The notes: a model not told the origin generated them from the letters alone. Positions 19,100 through 27,166 are shown, counted from the stretch's first letter. The stretch: DNA of 64,000 nt from an uncultured Erysipelotrichaceae bacterium (GCA_944326795.1 CALVFJ010000003.1:34519-98518); one strand, 5' to 3'. Numbers and translations: made by a program.

Positions 19100-19726
19100 A
19101 TGAAAAAATATCAAGCAATAATCTATGATATCGATGGTACTTTGATCAATACGATCGATATGAAGATGTATCCATTGATCAGGATCATTGAAGAAGAATT
19201 ACATATTAGATATAAATTTGAAGATGTCATAAAATTTTATCCTTTACCAGGAAAACAAGTAATGGAAATCTTAGGAATCAAAGATAAAAAAGCTGTCTAT
19301 GAGCGGTGGGTGCGATATGTTAATGAATATCCACAAAAAGCTTTTAGTTATCCTGGCATTAAAGAGGTGTTAGAATACTTTGCTGAAAAAGGGATAATAC
19401 AGGCAGCGGTATCTGCAAAAACTAAGGAACAATATGCTATAGATATGCTTGCTAATGATTTGGATAAGTATATGAAAATCAAGGTACTTGCGGAAGATGT
19501 TCAAAAACCTAAACCTGATCCTGAACCGTTATTAAAATGTTTGACAGCATTAAAAGTTCCTTGTGATGAAGTGCTATATGTAGGGGATGCATATTCCGAT
19601 TATCTTGCTGCTTCTAGAGCGAAGATCGATTTTGGCTATACAAGATGGGCTAAGATCCCAGTTCAAGAAATGATTGAACCAACGTTCATCTTTGATGATC
19701 CTAAGGATATGATGGTGCTTTTGTAA
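19100..19726 (+). CDS. HAD superfamily phosphatase (phosphoglycolate phosphatase-like)
   Basis: 208 residues. HAD motif I is YDIDGTLINT (residues 9-18), motif II the AAVSAKT stretch near 112, motif III the conserved lysine in KPKPDPEPL, and motif IV VLYVGDAYSDYLAA. The alpha-helical cap between motifs I and II indicates subfamily I (PpaX or Gph-like). The substrate cannot be told from sequence. It follows the response regulator by only 3 bases. Confidence 0.85.
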   Translation: MKKYQAIIYDIDGTLINTIDMKMYPLIRIIEEELHIRYKFEDVIKFYPLPGKQVMEILGIKDKKAVYERWVRYVNEYPQKAFSYPGIKEVLEYFAEKGIIQAAVSAKTKEQYAIDMLANDLDKYMKIKVLAEDVQKPKPDPEPLLKCLTALKVPCDEVLYVGDAYSDYLAASRAKIDFGYTRWAKIPVQEMIEPTFIFDDPKDMMVLL

Positions 19727-19732
19727 AAAAAA

Positions 19733-19752
19733 AGAACTGTGATGACAGTTCT
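19733..19752. terminator. Intrinsic terminator between HAD gene and rpsT
   Basis: AGAACTGT, GATG loop, ACAGTTCT, with an A run to the left and AT-rich sequence to the right. It looks stronger for the minus-strand rpsT transcript. Confidence 0.75.
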
Positions 19753-19754
19753 AA

Positions 19755-20018
19755 TTATTTTACTGAATTAACAGCTTTTGCTAAACGTGATTTTTGACGA
19801 GCAGCGTAGTTGCTGTGTTTGATATTGCTAGCAACTGCTTTGTCTAATAATTTATTAGCGTTATCAAATGCTTTAACAGCTGCTTCTTTATCGTTAGCTT
19901 CAACAGCTACCAATACATTCTTAATAGCAGTTTTTAATGCTGTTTTTTCACCTTGTTTTGCGTTTTGTTTTTTAAGGTTAGTGATAGCACGCTTTTTTTG
20001 AGATTTAATATTAGCCAC
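19755..20018 (-). CDS. rpsT: 30S ribosomal protein S20
   Basis: 87 residues, lysine- and alanine-rich, beginning MANIKSQKKRAITNLKKQN and ending in a KSRLAKAVNS tail, the classic S20 pattern. It binds 16S rRNA in the body of the small subunit. A strong ribosome site (GGAGG, 6 bases before ATG) is present. It is a single-gene unit between the HAD gene and fmt. Confidence 0.97.
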   Translation of the reverse strand: MANIKSQKKRAITNLKKQNAKQGEKTALKTAIKNVLVAVEANDKEAAVKAFDNANKLLDKAVASNIKHSNYAARQKSRLAKAVNSVK

Positions 20019-20120
20019 AAGTACACCTCCTATAATTGCCTTTAGATTATAGCAAACTTAGTTATTTTTTGCAAGAATATGATATAATCATATAGTTAAT
20101 AAATGAAGGGAAATAAAAAA

Positions 20121-21053
20121 ATGGAAGATATCAGGGTTATTTTTATGGGTACGCCGATCTTTGCATGTAGCATCCTACAGACATTGATCGATGAAAAATA
20201 TAATGTTGTTGCCGTAGTAAGCCAACCAGATAAAAAAGTAGGAAGAAAACAATTGATCCAAGAAACTCCAATCAAGCAGCTAGCTAATAAATATCATTTA
20301 GATGTTTTGCAGATGGAAAGTATCAAGGAGGAATATGATAAGGTATTAGCCTATCGTCCGGATCTGATCGTTACATGTGCATATGGACAATTTATTCCCA
20401 AAGTGATCTTAGATTATCCTAAATTTGGGTGTATCAATGTACACGCTTCTTTATTACCTAAACTTCGCGGTGGGGCACCGATCCATAAAGCGATTATCAA
20501 TGGTGATGATAAAACAGGTATAACCATCATGCAGATGATCCCAAAAATGGATGCTGGTTTGATGTATGCCAAAAAAGAAGTAAAAATCGGTCCTGATGAT
20601 ACGACCAGCATCTTGCATGACAAGTTGATGGTTGCCGGCTCTGAGCTTTTGAAACAGATGCTCCCAGCTTATCTTGATGGCAAGATCCAAGGCATAAAAC
20701 AAGATGAACAAGCAGCAACATTTGCTTATAATATTTCAAAAGAAGAAGAATTTATAACCTTCGCGCAGGATGTTAATAAGGTATATGATCATATCCGTGG
20801 GCTTATTGATTGGCCGGTAGGGTATGGCACGATAAACGGGCAGCGTATCAAGATCTACAAAGCTTGCAAGATCCAAAAAGAACATCAGGATAAATTAGGC
20901 AAAGCAATCATGAAAGATAATATGATCCTAATAGCTTGCAAGCAAGGATATATAGGTCTGTTAGAAGTTCAGCTTGCAGGAAAAAAGAAAATGAGCGCCA
21001 AAGATTTTTATAATGGCAATAAAGAGCTGATAACTAAATATTGTTTTGATTAG
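20121..21053 (+). CDS. fmt: Methionyl-tRNA formyltransferase
   Basis: 310 residues from the ATG at 20121, with GAAGGG 10 bases upstream; the in-frame ATG at 20103 lacks a site. The formyltransferase domain has FMGTPIFAC at the start and the catalytic block NVHASLLPKLRGGAPIH near 103-119. The C-terminal OB-like domain follows at about 205-310. It formylates initiator Met-tRNA. lepA follows after 9 bases, so both are probably one transcript. Confidence 0.95.
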   Translation: MEDIRVIFMGTPIFACSILQTLIDEKYNVVAVVSQPDKKVGRKQLIQETPIKQLANKYHLDVLQMESIKEEYDKVLAYRPDLIVTCAYGQFIPKVILDYPKFGCINVHASLLPKLRGGAPIHKAIINGDDKTGITIMQMIPKMDAGLMYAKKEVKIGPDDTTSILHDKLMVAGSELLKQMLPAYLDGKIQGIKQDEQAATFAYNISKEEEFITFAQDVNKVYDHIRGLIDWPVGYGTINGQRIKIYKACKIQKEHQDKLGKAIMKDNMILIACKQGYIGLLEVQLAGKKKMSAKDFYNGNKELITKYCFD

Positions 21054-21062
21054 AGGTATTAC

Positions 21063-22868
21063 ATGGAACAAAAAAATATACGTAATTTTTCGATCATTGC
21101 TCATATCGATCATGGTAAATCAACTTTAGCAGATCGGATCCTTGAGCTTACTAAGACCGTAGAACAAAGAGAAATGCAAGCTCAGATCTTAGATTCTTTA
21201 GAACTTGAAAGAGAAAGAGGCATTACGATCAAGCTAAATGCGGTACAGTTAAAATATACGGCAAAAAATGGACAGGATTATATCTTTCATTTGATCGATA
21301 CCCCTGGGCATGTTGACTTTACATATGAAGTTAGCCGTTCTTTAGCAGCTTGCGAAGGCGCAATTTTGGTTGTTGATGCAGCTCAAGGAATCGAAGCCCA
21401 AACCTTGGCTAATGTTTATTTGGCATTAGATAATAATTTGGAAATCATTCCTGTTATCAATAAGATCGATCTGCCTAGCGCGCAGCCTGATCATGTAAAA
21501 AAAGAAGTTGAAGATATCATAGGTTTAGATTGCAGCATGGCGCCTTTGATTTCCGCCAAAAATGGGGTTAATATCGATCAGGTATTGGAGCGTATCGTTA
21601 GTGATGTACCAGCTCCTCAAGGAGATCCTAATGGACCGCTAAAAGCTCTGGTATTTGATTCTTTTTATGACGCATACCGTGGGGTCATCGCGTTTGTACG
21701 TATCAAAGAAGGTTCGGTAAAAATAGGCGATAAGATCCGTTTCATGGCGACCAATGCTGTTTATGAAGTGGTGGAGTGTGGCGTTAGGACGCCTAAAGAA
21801 ATCAAGAAAGATCATCTAGAATGTGGAGAGGTTGGATGGATCGCTGCTAGCATCAAATCGGTAAAAGATGTAAGGGTCGGCGATACGGTAACTTGTGTGG
21901 ATGATCCTGCTGATGCTCCGCTTCCAGGCTATCGACAGATGAATCCGATGGTATATTGTGGATTGTATCCAACAGATAGTGATAAGTATAATGATCTAAG
22001 AGATGCTTTGGAAAAGCTGCAGCTAAATGATGCATCTTTGCATTTTGAGGCAGAAACTTCACAAGCGTTAGGTTTTGGCTTTCGTTGTGGCTTTTTAGGA
22101 TTGCTGCATATGGATGTCATCCAAGAACGTTTGGAAAGGGAATATAATTTAAACCTTATTGCTACGGCTCCTTCGGTTATATATCACTGCTATTTGACTG
22201 ATGGTTCAATGATCAAGGTAGATAATCCAAGCTTGCTGCCAGAAACACAGAAGATCGATCATATCGAAGAGCCATATGTCAAAGCAAGCATCATGGTACC
22301 AAACGATTATGTTGGCAGCGTAATGGAGCTTTGTCAAAATAAACGCGGTGTCTATAAAGATATGCATGTGATCGATGATAATCGTTATCAGATTGAATAT
22401 GAACTGCCATTAGGCGAGATCATCTTTGATTTTTTTGACCGGTTAAAATCATGTACCAAAGGATATGCTAGCCTTGATTATGAAATGATCGGTTATCGCG
22501 AAGGAAAGCTGGTTAAAATGGATATCTTGTTGAATGGTGATATCATTGACGCTCTATCCATCATTGTTTTTAAAGATTTTGCTTATCATCGCGGCAATGC
22601 CATTTGCGTCAAGCTTAAGGAGCTGATTCCAAAGCAGCAGTTTGAGATCCCGGTTCAAGCGGCGATCAATGGTAAGGTCATTGCACGTACCAATATCAAG
22701 TCTTTACGTAAAAATGTCTTAGCAAAATGTTATGGTGGAGACATAACTCGTAAGAAGAAATTGCTGGAAAAGCAAAAAGAAGGTAAAAAACGGATGAAAG
22801 CGGTCGGCTCAGTAGAAATACCGCAGGAAGCCTTTTTCGTACTTACCAACATCAATGAGGATAAATAA
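21063..22868 (+). CDS. lepA: Elongation factor 4 (LepA) with a prophage-supplied C-terminus
   Basis: 601 residues. GTPase motifs [22 protein letters not shown] and NKIDLP are intact, and the LepA-specific C-terminal domain is present ([17 protein letters not shown], then [18 protein letters not shown]). LepA is a ribosome-associated translational GTPase. The last 11 residues ([11 protein letters not shown]) depart from the family's usual FMAVL-type ending. That usual ending is found instead at 56071-56124, beyond the prophage. The 11-base sequence encoding part of PQEA is the prophage attachment core. The protein should still work because only the extreme tail differs. Confidence 0.97.
   Translation: MEQKNIRNFSIIAHIDHGKSTLADRILELTKTVEQREMQAQILDSLELERERGITIKLNAVQLKYTAKNGQDYIFHLIDTPGHVDFTYEVSRSLAACEGAILVVDAAQGIEAQTLANVYLALDNNLEIIPVINKIDLPSAQPDHVKKEVEDIIGLDCSMAPLISAKNGVNIDQVLERIVSDVPAPQGDPNGPLKALVFDSFYDAYRGVIAFVRIKEGSVKIGDKIRFMATNAVYEVVECGVRTPKEIKKDHLECGEVGWIAASIKSVKDVRVGDTVTCVDDPADAPLPGYRQMNPMVYCGLYPTDSDKYNDLRDALEKLQLNDASLHFEAETSQALGFGFRCGFLGLLHMDVIQERLEREYNLNLIATAPSVIYHCYLTDGSMIKVDNPSLLPETQKIDHIEEPYVKASIMVPNDYVGSVMELCQNKRGVYKDMHVIDDNRYQIEYELPLGEIIFDFFDRLKSCTKGYASLDYEMIGYREGKLVKMDILLNGDIIDALSIIVFKDFAYHRGNAICVKLKELIPKQQFEIPVQAAINGKVIARTNIKSLRKNVLAKCYGGDITRKKKLLEKQKEGKKRMKAVGSVEIPQEAFFVLTNINEDK
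22821..22831. other. attL core
   Basis: CCGCAGGAAGC inside lepA, identical to 56071-56081. The flanks differ at once on both sides, so the identity is limited to 11 bases, as expected for a serine-integrase crossover region. Confidence 0.85.
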
Positions 22869-22872
22869 AGTT

Positions 22873-22897
22873 AAAAGATGCTATATGCATCTTTTTT
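22873..22897 (+). terminator. Intrinsic terminator after lepA (phage-derived)
   Basis: AAAAGATGC, short loop, GCATCTTTTTT. It lies on the phage side of the attachment core, so the host lepA transcript now ends at a phage terminator instead of running into hemW. Confidence 0.85.
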
Positions 22898-22898
22898 C

Positions 22899-22927
22899 TT
22901 GACTTCATTCTTAATATCGATTAATAT
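22899..22927 (+). promoter_or_regulatory. Promoter of the toxin-antitoxin-chaperone operon
   Basis: TTGACT, 17-base spacer, TAATAT; predicted start near 22934. This is a near-consensus housekeeping promoter about 22 bases before the toxin ATG. Confidence 0.7.
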
Positions 22928-22955
22928 ATTTATACCCTATTAAATAGTAGTTATC

Positions 22956-23372
22956 ATGCGAGGTGGTTGTTTTGGGGATATTGAATTAATAATACTAGAT
23001 AATGAAGATGATAACCCAGAATTGTTTAAATGGTTTTCGGATTATGGATTTAATTTAAAAAAAGATATAAAACGAATTGGATTGTCAAAAAAAGATAAAA
23101 GTATAATATTTAAAGAATTATTAAATGATTTATATTTAAAAAAAGGTGTTTTATTACATGCTACCAAAGACTTTTCAATGCAAATATTTAAAATTAGAGA
23201 AAAAAATCCTCTTAATCCTAAATCCGGAAAAAGTGGTGGTATTCGAGTGATACTTTTGCATATAAAAGAAGAAAATAAATATATTGCTTTTCATATGTAC
23301 TCAAAAAGACACAAACAAAATATAACTAATGTAGAGGATAACAAAATAAAAGAAATTTTGGGAATTAATTAA
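22956..23372 (+). CDS. HigB/RelE-like toxin of a TAC module
   Basis: 138 residues. The C-terminal half (FKIREK, SGKSGGIRVILLHIK, FHMYSKRHKQNIT, KIKEIL) has the beta-sheet and basic pattern of RelE/HigB mRNA-cleaving toxins. It is the first of three genes, followed by an XRE antitoxin and a SecB-like protein, which is the order of HigBA-chaperone (TAC) systems. The ATG at 22956 has no ribosome site. GAGGTGG at 22960-22966 lies inside the frame, so initiation must be weak or use a later non-standard codon. Function is inferred from similarity by eye plus context. Confidence 0.65.
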   Translation: MRGGCFGDIELIILDNEDDNPELFKWFSDYGFNLKKDIKRIGLSKKDKSIIFKELLNDLYLKKGVLLHATKDFSMQIFKIREKNPLNPKSGKSGGIRVILLHIKEENKYIAFHMYSKRHKQNITNVEDNKIKEILGIN

Positions 23373-23388
23373 AAAAGGAGTGCTAAAT

Positions 23389-23901
23389 ATGTTTGATACT
23401 AAGCTTTTAAAAAACGCTAAATCAATTAAATTGATCGTACCAGATACTGATAATATAGTTGATAATAGTTTTGTGAAAAAATTAAGAAAAAAATTAAAGT
23501 TAACACAAAAAAGTTTCGCTATTGCTTTGGGATTATCTGTTAAAACTGTAGAGGCTTGGGAAGGTGATTCAAACCACAATATTAATCCTTGTGCTAAAAA
23601 ATTGCTTTATTTGTTAAACAAACATGAAGAGTTAATTTATGATTTGTATAAAATAGAAGATAATAGAAATCCGGAAAAAGAAGAAATGATTAACTTTAAT
23701 ACAATGTATACTATTGAATTTAATCAACCGTTAAAAAAAGATGTATTATTAAACTATTCGACAAACAAAAATTTTGTTGATGAAAAATCTAAGAATGAAT
23801 TTATTATGTTTTTTAAAGAAATTGATAAGTTTACAAACTATAGAATGTCTAGCAATTTTGATATAGATAATAAAGAAGGTGATTATTACACATATGCTTA
23901 A
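23389..23901 (+). CDS. HigA-like XRE antitoxin with C-terminal extension
   Basis: 170 residues from the ATG at 23389 (AAAAGGAG 8 bases upstream). The HTH lies at about 23-75: FVKKLRKKLKLTQKSFAIAL, then GLSVKTVEAWEGDS and CAKKLLYLL. It has the antitoxin-type W-E-x pattern. An unusually long extension of about 75 residues follows. In TAC systems such an extension makes the antitoxin unstable until the SecB-like chaperone binds it (chaperone addiction). I infer the same here. It begins 16 bases after the toxin and overlaps the chaperone gene. Confidence 0.75.
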   Translation: MFDTKLLKNAKSIKLIVPDTDNIVDNSFVKKLRKKLKLTQKSFAIALGLSVKTVEAWEGDSNHNINPCAKKLLYLLNKHEELIYDLYKIEDNRNPEKEEMINFNTMYTIEFNQPLKKDVLLNYSTNKNFVDEKSKNEFIMFFKEIDKFTNYRMSSNFDIDNKEGDYYTYA

Positions 23902-24367
23902 TAGTGTTAATTATGTAAATTATGGATTGGTTGAATGTAAATTAAAAAGATCTTTAGGAGAAATGCCTGAAAATGTAATACTTAGTATACATAATATAAA
24001 TTTCGATAGTAATAATGTAATTTTAAGTATTAGATATAAAATTGATTTACATTTTAAAAGGAAAAACTCTGAAGATAAAGATGATGTATCTTATTTTATT
24101 TATAATAATAATTTTGCTATCAAAAAAGATTCTGAACTTCACAAAGAACTTTTAAGTTTTTTTGAAAGTACAAAAGAAGTAAAAGATAAAGAAGAAATTA
24201 AAATGAATGATGATATAAAAAATTTGTTACTTGCTCTTGCACGTATGTCTTTACCTTATATAAGACAAGCCTTTTCTAATGTAACAACAACTGCTATAGG
24301 TGGAATTTTTATGCCTTTAGTTGATACTGAGGTATTATTTAATTCTCCAATTACATTTAGTAGATAA
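23894..24367 (+). CDS. SecB-like chaperone of a TAC module
   Basis: 157 residues from the ATG at 23894; a GTG at 23879 in the same frame is part of the AAGGTG ribosome site. The N-terminal part alternates in beta-strand fashion. The C-terminal part (LARMSLPYIRQAFSNVTT, then GGIFMPLVDTEVLF) matches the SecB ending, in which a helix with PYARE is followed by P-x-x-x-P-V-x-F-D-x-L. Bacillota normally lack SecB, so this is best explained as a TAC chaperone that stabilises the preceding antitoxin. It overlaps that gene by 8 bases and ends at a shared terminator. Confidence 0.7.
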   Translation: MLNSVNYVNYGLVECKLKRSLGEMPENVILSIHNINFDSNNVILSIRYKIDLHFKRKNSEDKDDVSYFIYNNNFAIKKDSELHKELLSFFESTKEVKDKEEIKMNDDIKNLLLALARMSLPYIRQAFSNVTTTAIGGIFMPLVDTEVLFNSPITFSR

Positions 24368-24368
24368 T

Positions 24369-24392
24369 AAAAAAAGCTGAAAAGCTTTTTTT
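24369..24392. terminator. Bidirectional intrinsic terminator
   Basis: AAAAAAAGCT, GAAA loop, AGCTTTTTTT: a perfect 10-base stem with A and T runs. It serves the TAC operon and the convergent integrase gene. Confidence 0.9.
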
Positions 24393-25737
24393 ATTTGAAA
24401 TAAATTTTAAGATTTTTTTCTTTATCAACTTCTATGTAATCAATTAAACTTTGCCAGAAATAGCGCTTTTGCATCCGGTCAAGGCTTTTATATGTTTCTA
24501 TGGTGAATTTATTTAAGATATCGCTAATCTTGCTTAGATTGTCTAAATTTGGCTTTTCCTGCTTGGTAGCTATAATTAAATCGTTGTTTAATGATTCGTA
24601 TTGTTCCTTGTAGGAATCCATATCAATTAATCCGTTTATATAAAGTTCTTGTAGCCTGGATATCTTTTGCTTAATTTTATTGGCATCTACTACAGGATCT
24701 TTTTTTTGTTCTTCAGCATTCACTGCTGAAACAACGTATTTATTAAATTCTTCTATGATATTGTTGATCAAATATTGTTCAACGTAGCTTTCTCTAACTT
24801 GATGCATAGTAGAGCAGTATGTTTTAAGATTTGTATTATTGCTTTTACGATTGCAACGGTAAATAACATAAGAAGGGGCACTAGGGCGTGCTTTGGGGTT
24901 CCCACCTGTCATAATATGCCCACAGTACTTACAGCGTAGTAAGCCTCTAAAAATGTATATGGTGCCTTTGCTACGATTCCGTGAAATATTGTTTGTTCTT
25001 AATCGTTCAGTAATTTCAGCTGCTTCATCACTGATGATTCTAGGGTAGTAGTTTTTAATGCCTTTGTAAGTTCCTGTGTATTTTCTAGCGTTGGATAGAT
25101 AGTGAGAAATTACAGTAGGTTCCATATCCATGTTGTATTTATCTAATAACATTTTTCTTACTTCGTTCCTGGATCCTGTCTTTACGTAGGTATCAAACAT
25201 ATCAAAAATCCTTGGCGCATCATCGCTTAATACCCAACGTTTATTTTCGTCTAGTTTATATCCGGTTGGCCCAACGCCAAACAAAGCTTTCTTTTCTTTT
25301 AACTTAAATTCATTTACACGTTTAATACGTTCTGATGTTTTTTTTCTTTCACGTTCAGCAAGAGAAACTTTTAGATCAAAAATAAATTTTCCGTCAGCTG
25401 TAGAGGTATCAACATCATCTTCATCTATTGCTTTAAAAGAAACTCTTTTGTCAGCAAATTTTTTGATCAAAGAATTTGCATCAAGAACATTCCTAGAAAA
25501 GCGGTCTAGCTGCGTAAAAAGAACGATATCTATATTATCCAGATCGTCTATCATTCGTAACAGATCTTTGCGCTTGGTTATGGTTGCAGCAGAAATACCA
25601 TTATCAATATACCGATCGTATATGATCATATTGTTTTCTTTTGCGTATTTTTCAAGTCTTTCTAATTGTGCAGCAATAGAATATTTTGGAACATTCCGTT
25701 CCTCGACAGAAATTCTTGCGTATAGTGCACATTTCAT
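24391..25737 (-). CDS. int: Large serine integrase
   Basis: 448 residues. The resolvase-type catalytic domain (1-145) begins ALYARISVEERN with the nucleophile serine at about residue 10, and continues with QLDRFSRNVLDA. A recombinase domain follows (about 160-255). The zinc ribbon is CKYCGHIM...YRCNRK...C (about 270-315), and a coiled coil is at the C-terminus. It catalyses directional attP x attB recombination at the prophage ends. ATG follows AAAGGATGTG. Its position next to attL and the short 11-base core agree with this enzyme class. Confidence 0.95.
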   Translation of the reverse strand: MKCALYARISVEERNVPKYSIAAQLERLEKYAKENNMIIYDRYIDNGISAATITKRKDLLRMIDDLDNIDIVLFTQLDRFSRNVLDANSLIKKFADKRVSFKAIDEDDVDTSTADGKFIFDLKVSLAERERKKTSERIKRVNEFKLKEKKALFGVGPTGYKLDENKRWVLSDDAPRIFDMFDTYVKTGSRNEVRKMLLDKYNMDMEPTVISHYLSNARKYTGTYKGIKNYYPRIISDEAAEITERLRTNNISRNRSKGTIYIFRGLLRCKYCGHIMTGGNPKARPSAPSYVIYRCNRKSNNTNLKTYCSTMHQVRESYVEQYLINNIIEEFNKYVVSAVNAEEQKKDPVVDANKIKQKISRLQELYINGLIDMDSYKEQYESLNNDLIIATKQEKPNLDNLSKISDILNKFTIETYKSLDRMQKRYFWQSLIDYIEVDKEKNLKIYFK

Positions 25738-25739
25738 AA

Positions 25740-25769
25740 TTTACAATCACATCCTTTTTTTGATATAAT
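25740..25769 (+). promoter_or_regulatory. Promoter for small RNA between integrase and AbiF
   Basis: TTTACA, 18-base spacer, TATAAT on the plus strand. It overlaps the 5' region of the divergent integrase gene. Confidence 0.5.
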
Positions 25770-25775
25770 TGCATT

Positions 25776-25845
25776 GGACGTAAATGGTGTCCACTCTATT
25801 TATAAGGCTGCTTTATTCAAATCCAGGAGCAGTCTTTCTTTTTTT
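25776..25845 (+). ncRNA. Candidate ~70-nt small RNA (plus strand)
   Basis: It starts about 7 bases after a good -10 box. An upstream GGAC/GTCC hairpin precedes a terminator: GGCTGCT pairs with AGCAGTC (one G-U pair) and is followed by a long T run ending at 25845. No ribosome site or convincing peptide is present. It converges with the minus-strand RNA at 25861-25949, with about 15 bases between their ends. The pairing of two small opposed transcripts beside an AbiF gene suggests a regulatory or antitoxin role, which is not proved. Confidence 0.45.
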
Positions 25846-25860
25846 ATGCAATTATTTATA

Positions 25861-25949
25861 AAAATTAAAATATCCCTGTCATAAAGACAGAGATCTTTTT
25901 CATTGCCGCTAGGGCATTGTGATAATTCCAATGGCGCATAGGCTGTTGT
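25861..25949 (-). ncRNA. Candidate ~90-nt structured small RNA (minus strand)
   Basis: A textbook promoter (TTGACA at 25984-25979, 17-base spacer, TAGTAT) predicts a start near 25949. The RNA would carry a CCATTG/CAATG stem, a conserved-looking CCCTAGCGGCAATG stretch and a 9-bp terminator stem (25872-25880 with 25886-25894) followed by a U-rich tail. No start codon with a ribosome site is seen. It lies just downstream of the AbiF gene on the same strand, a position where an RNA antitoxin could sit. The family is not assigned. Confidence 0.55.
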
Positions 25950-26104
25950 TTAAATATACTATCAATAAAATAGATATCTGTCAAAATTATGTTATTTTAT
26001 TGTTTATAATCATATTACTTCAAAAATTTAGTTATTTTTCTTGTGTTTTTATGTGTGGTAGTTTATAATCTATTATGTAAATTGACCTCGGGTCGGAAGA
26101 AAGA

Positions 26105-26923
26105 TTATATCATTTTGGTATAATCTTTTTCTTTGCAAAGGTAGTTTATTAACGAAATATATCTTTTTCTACTATTGCTATCTCGTATAACTTTATTTTT
26201 GGGGTTATAAAATCTAATTAATATTTCTAAACTGTTACAATGCATTACACAATTTCTAATTGATACTAGTGTAAACGTTTTTGTTATAAAATCAGGTGTT
26301 TTATCTACTTCAAAACTTATACCTTCTTTTTGACAATCAGAAAATATTTTATTTTGAATTTCATATGGTAATCCACAAAACACAGTTAACGATTCTCCCA
26401 ATGTCATTCTATCAAAAAAACAATAAACATCAGCATAATTATCTATATTATCTTGAAGATGCTCTATGCTTTTGTTTAATTTTATAATTCTCTTTTGATT
26501 ATATCTTTTGTTGTTTAATGGAATATTATTTCTGATTGATTCTAAAAAACTATAAAGACTATCATGATCTTTTAAATCGTTATTTGTAAGAATGTTATAA
26601 GCTAATATTGATTTAAATATTGTTTCAAATCCAATAATATTCTTAATCATTAAAGGATATTTTAATCTTTCTTCCTTATATTTATCATAATATTCAGCGA
26701 ATTCAACATCTCTTTCATATATATGATTATTATTTAATTTTATGATTTCGTTTTTTTCGTTCTTCTTAGCAAAATGATGCTTAAAAGGAGAAATAACATT
26801 AACATAATTATAACGCAGTAATATTTTTTTAGCTTTTTTTTCATCAATTATGTTAAATTGTACTCGCTTCGTGGAATGAAGATATTCTATTTGTTGTGAT
26901 AATGTTTTTGCTGGCTTGTACAT
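26105..26923 (-). CDS. Abi_2/AbiF-like abortive infection protein (HEPN)
   Basis: 272 residues of the AbiD/AbiF (Abi_2) family. It starts with KTLSQQIEYLHSTKRVQF and IIDEKKAKKILLRYNY, the usual N-terminal pattern. The HEPN ribonuclease motif R-x4-H is in SIRNCVMHCNSLE near residue 220. AbiF-type proteins are toxin-like RNases of phage exclusion and have been linked to an RNA antitoxin and to the ancestry of Cas13. Candidate small RNAs lie on both sides of this gene. A 181-base AT-rich stretch with no gene separates its stop from the minus-strand small RNA. A GGAGATG ribosome site precedes the start. Confidence 0.85.
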   Translation of the reverse strand: MYKPAKTLSQQIEYLHSTKRVQFNIIDEKKAKKILLRYNYVNVISPFKHHFAKKNEKNEIIKLNNNHIYERDVEFAEYYDKYKEERLKYPLMIKNIIGFETIFKSILAYNILTNNDLKDHDSLYSFLESIRNNIPLNNKRYNQKRIIKLNKSIEHLQDNIDNYADVYCFFDRMTLGESLTVFCGLPYEIQNKIFSDCQKEGISFEVDKTPDFITKTFTLVSIRNCVMHCNSLEILIRFYNPKNKVIRDSNSRKRYISLINYLCKEKDYTKMI

Positions 26924-27001
26924 TAAATCATCTCCTTGGTTAATTATTTATTAGTCGGTAAATAAATATTAATAAAAATTTAAATTAAGTAATAAATTTT
27001 G

Positions 27002-27007
27002 TATAAT
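27002..27007 (+). promoter_or_regulatory. -10 box for the 27-kb small transcript
   Basis: TATAAT preceded at 17 bases by a weak TTTAAA. It points away from the AbiF gene. Confidence 0.45.
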
Positions 27008-27013
27008 AGCATC

Positions 27014-27166
27014 AGGGCCCTTTAGTTAGGGGGAAAAATGAGAGAAATATACATAAATTTTATAGTATATAATATTACAAAATTAAAAACTAATTATCTT
27101 AAGAAAATATACTATTTAGTAAAATATTATATAGACCATACTGAGCAGGACTAGATCCTGCTTTTT
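27014..27166 (+). ncRNA. Small independent transcript upstream of AbiF
   Basis: A compact unit: -10 box, about 150 transcribed bases, and a terminator in which AGCAGG (27144-27149) pairs with CCTGCT (27157-27162) before T5. The 5' end can pair CCC with GGG around TTTAGTTAG. It holds one short open frame (27038-27154). It could be a messenger for a 38-residue peptide or a non-coding partner of the divergent AbiF gene; both readings are open. Confidence 0.5.
27038..27154 (+). CDS. Possible 38-residue peptide
   Basis: ATG follows TTAGGGGGAAAAA; the peptide begins MREIYINFIVYNITKLK and is rich in Tyr, Ile and Lys. Its stop lies inside the terminator loop. It resembles no family I know. A lysine/tyrosine-rich amphipathic peptide could be a small toxin, but chance cannot be excluded in such AT-rich sequence. 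Confidence 0.35.
   Translation: MREIYINFIVYNITKLKTNYLKKIYYLVKYYIDHTEQD

Noticed and set aside
25785..25859. A 24-codon hydrophobic frame in the plus-strand small RNA
   Set aside because: It has no ribosome site and runs through the terminator stem and T run, so it is most likely chance.
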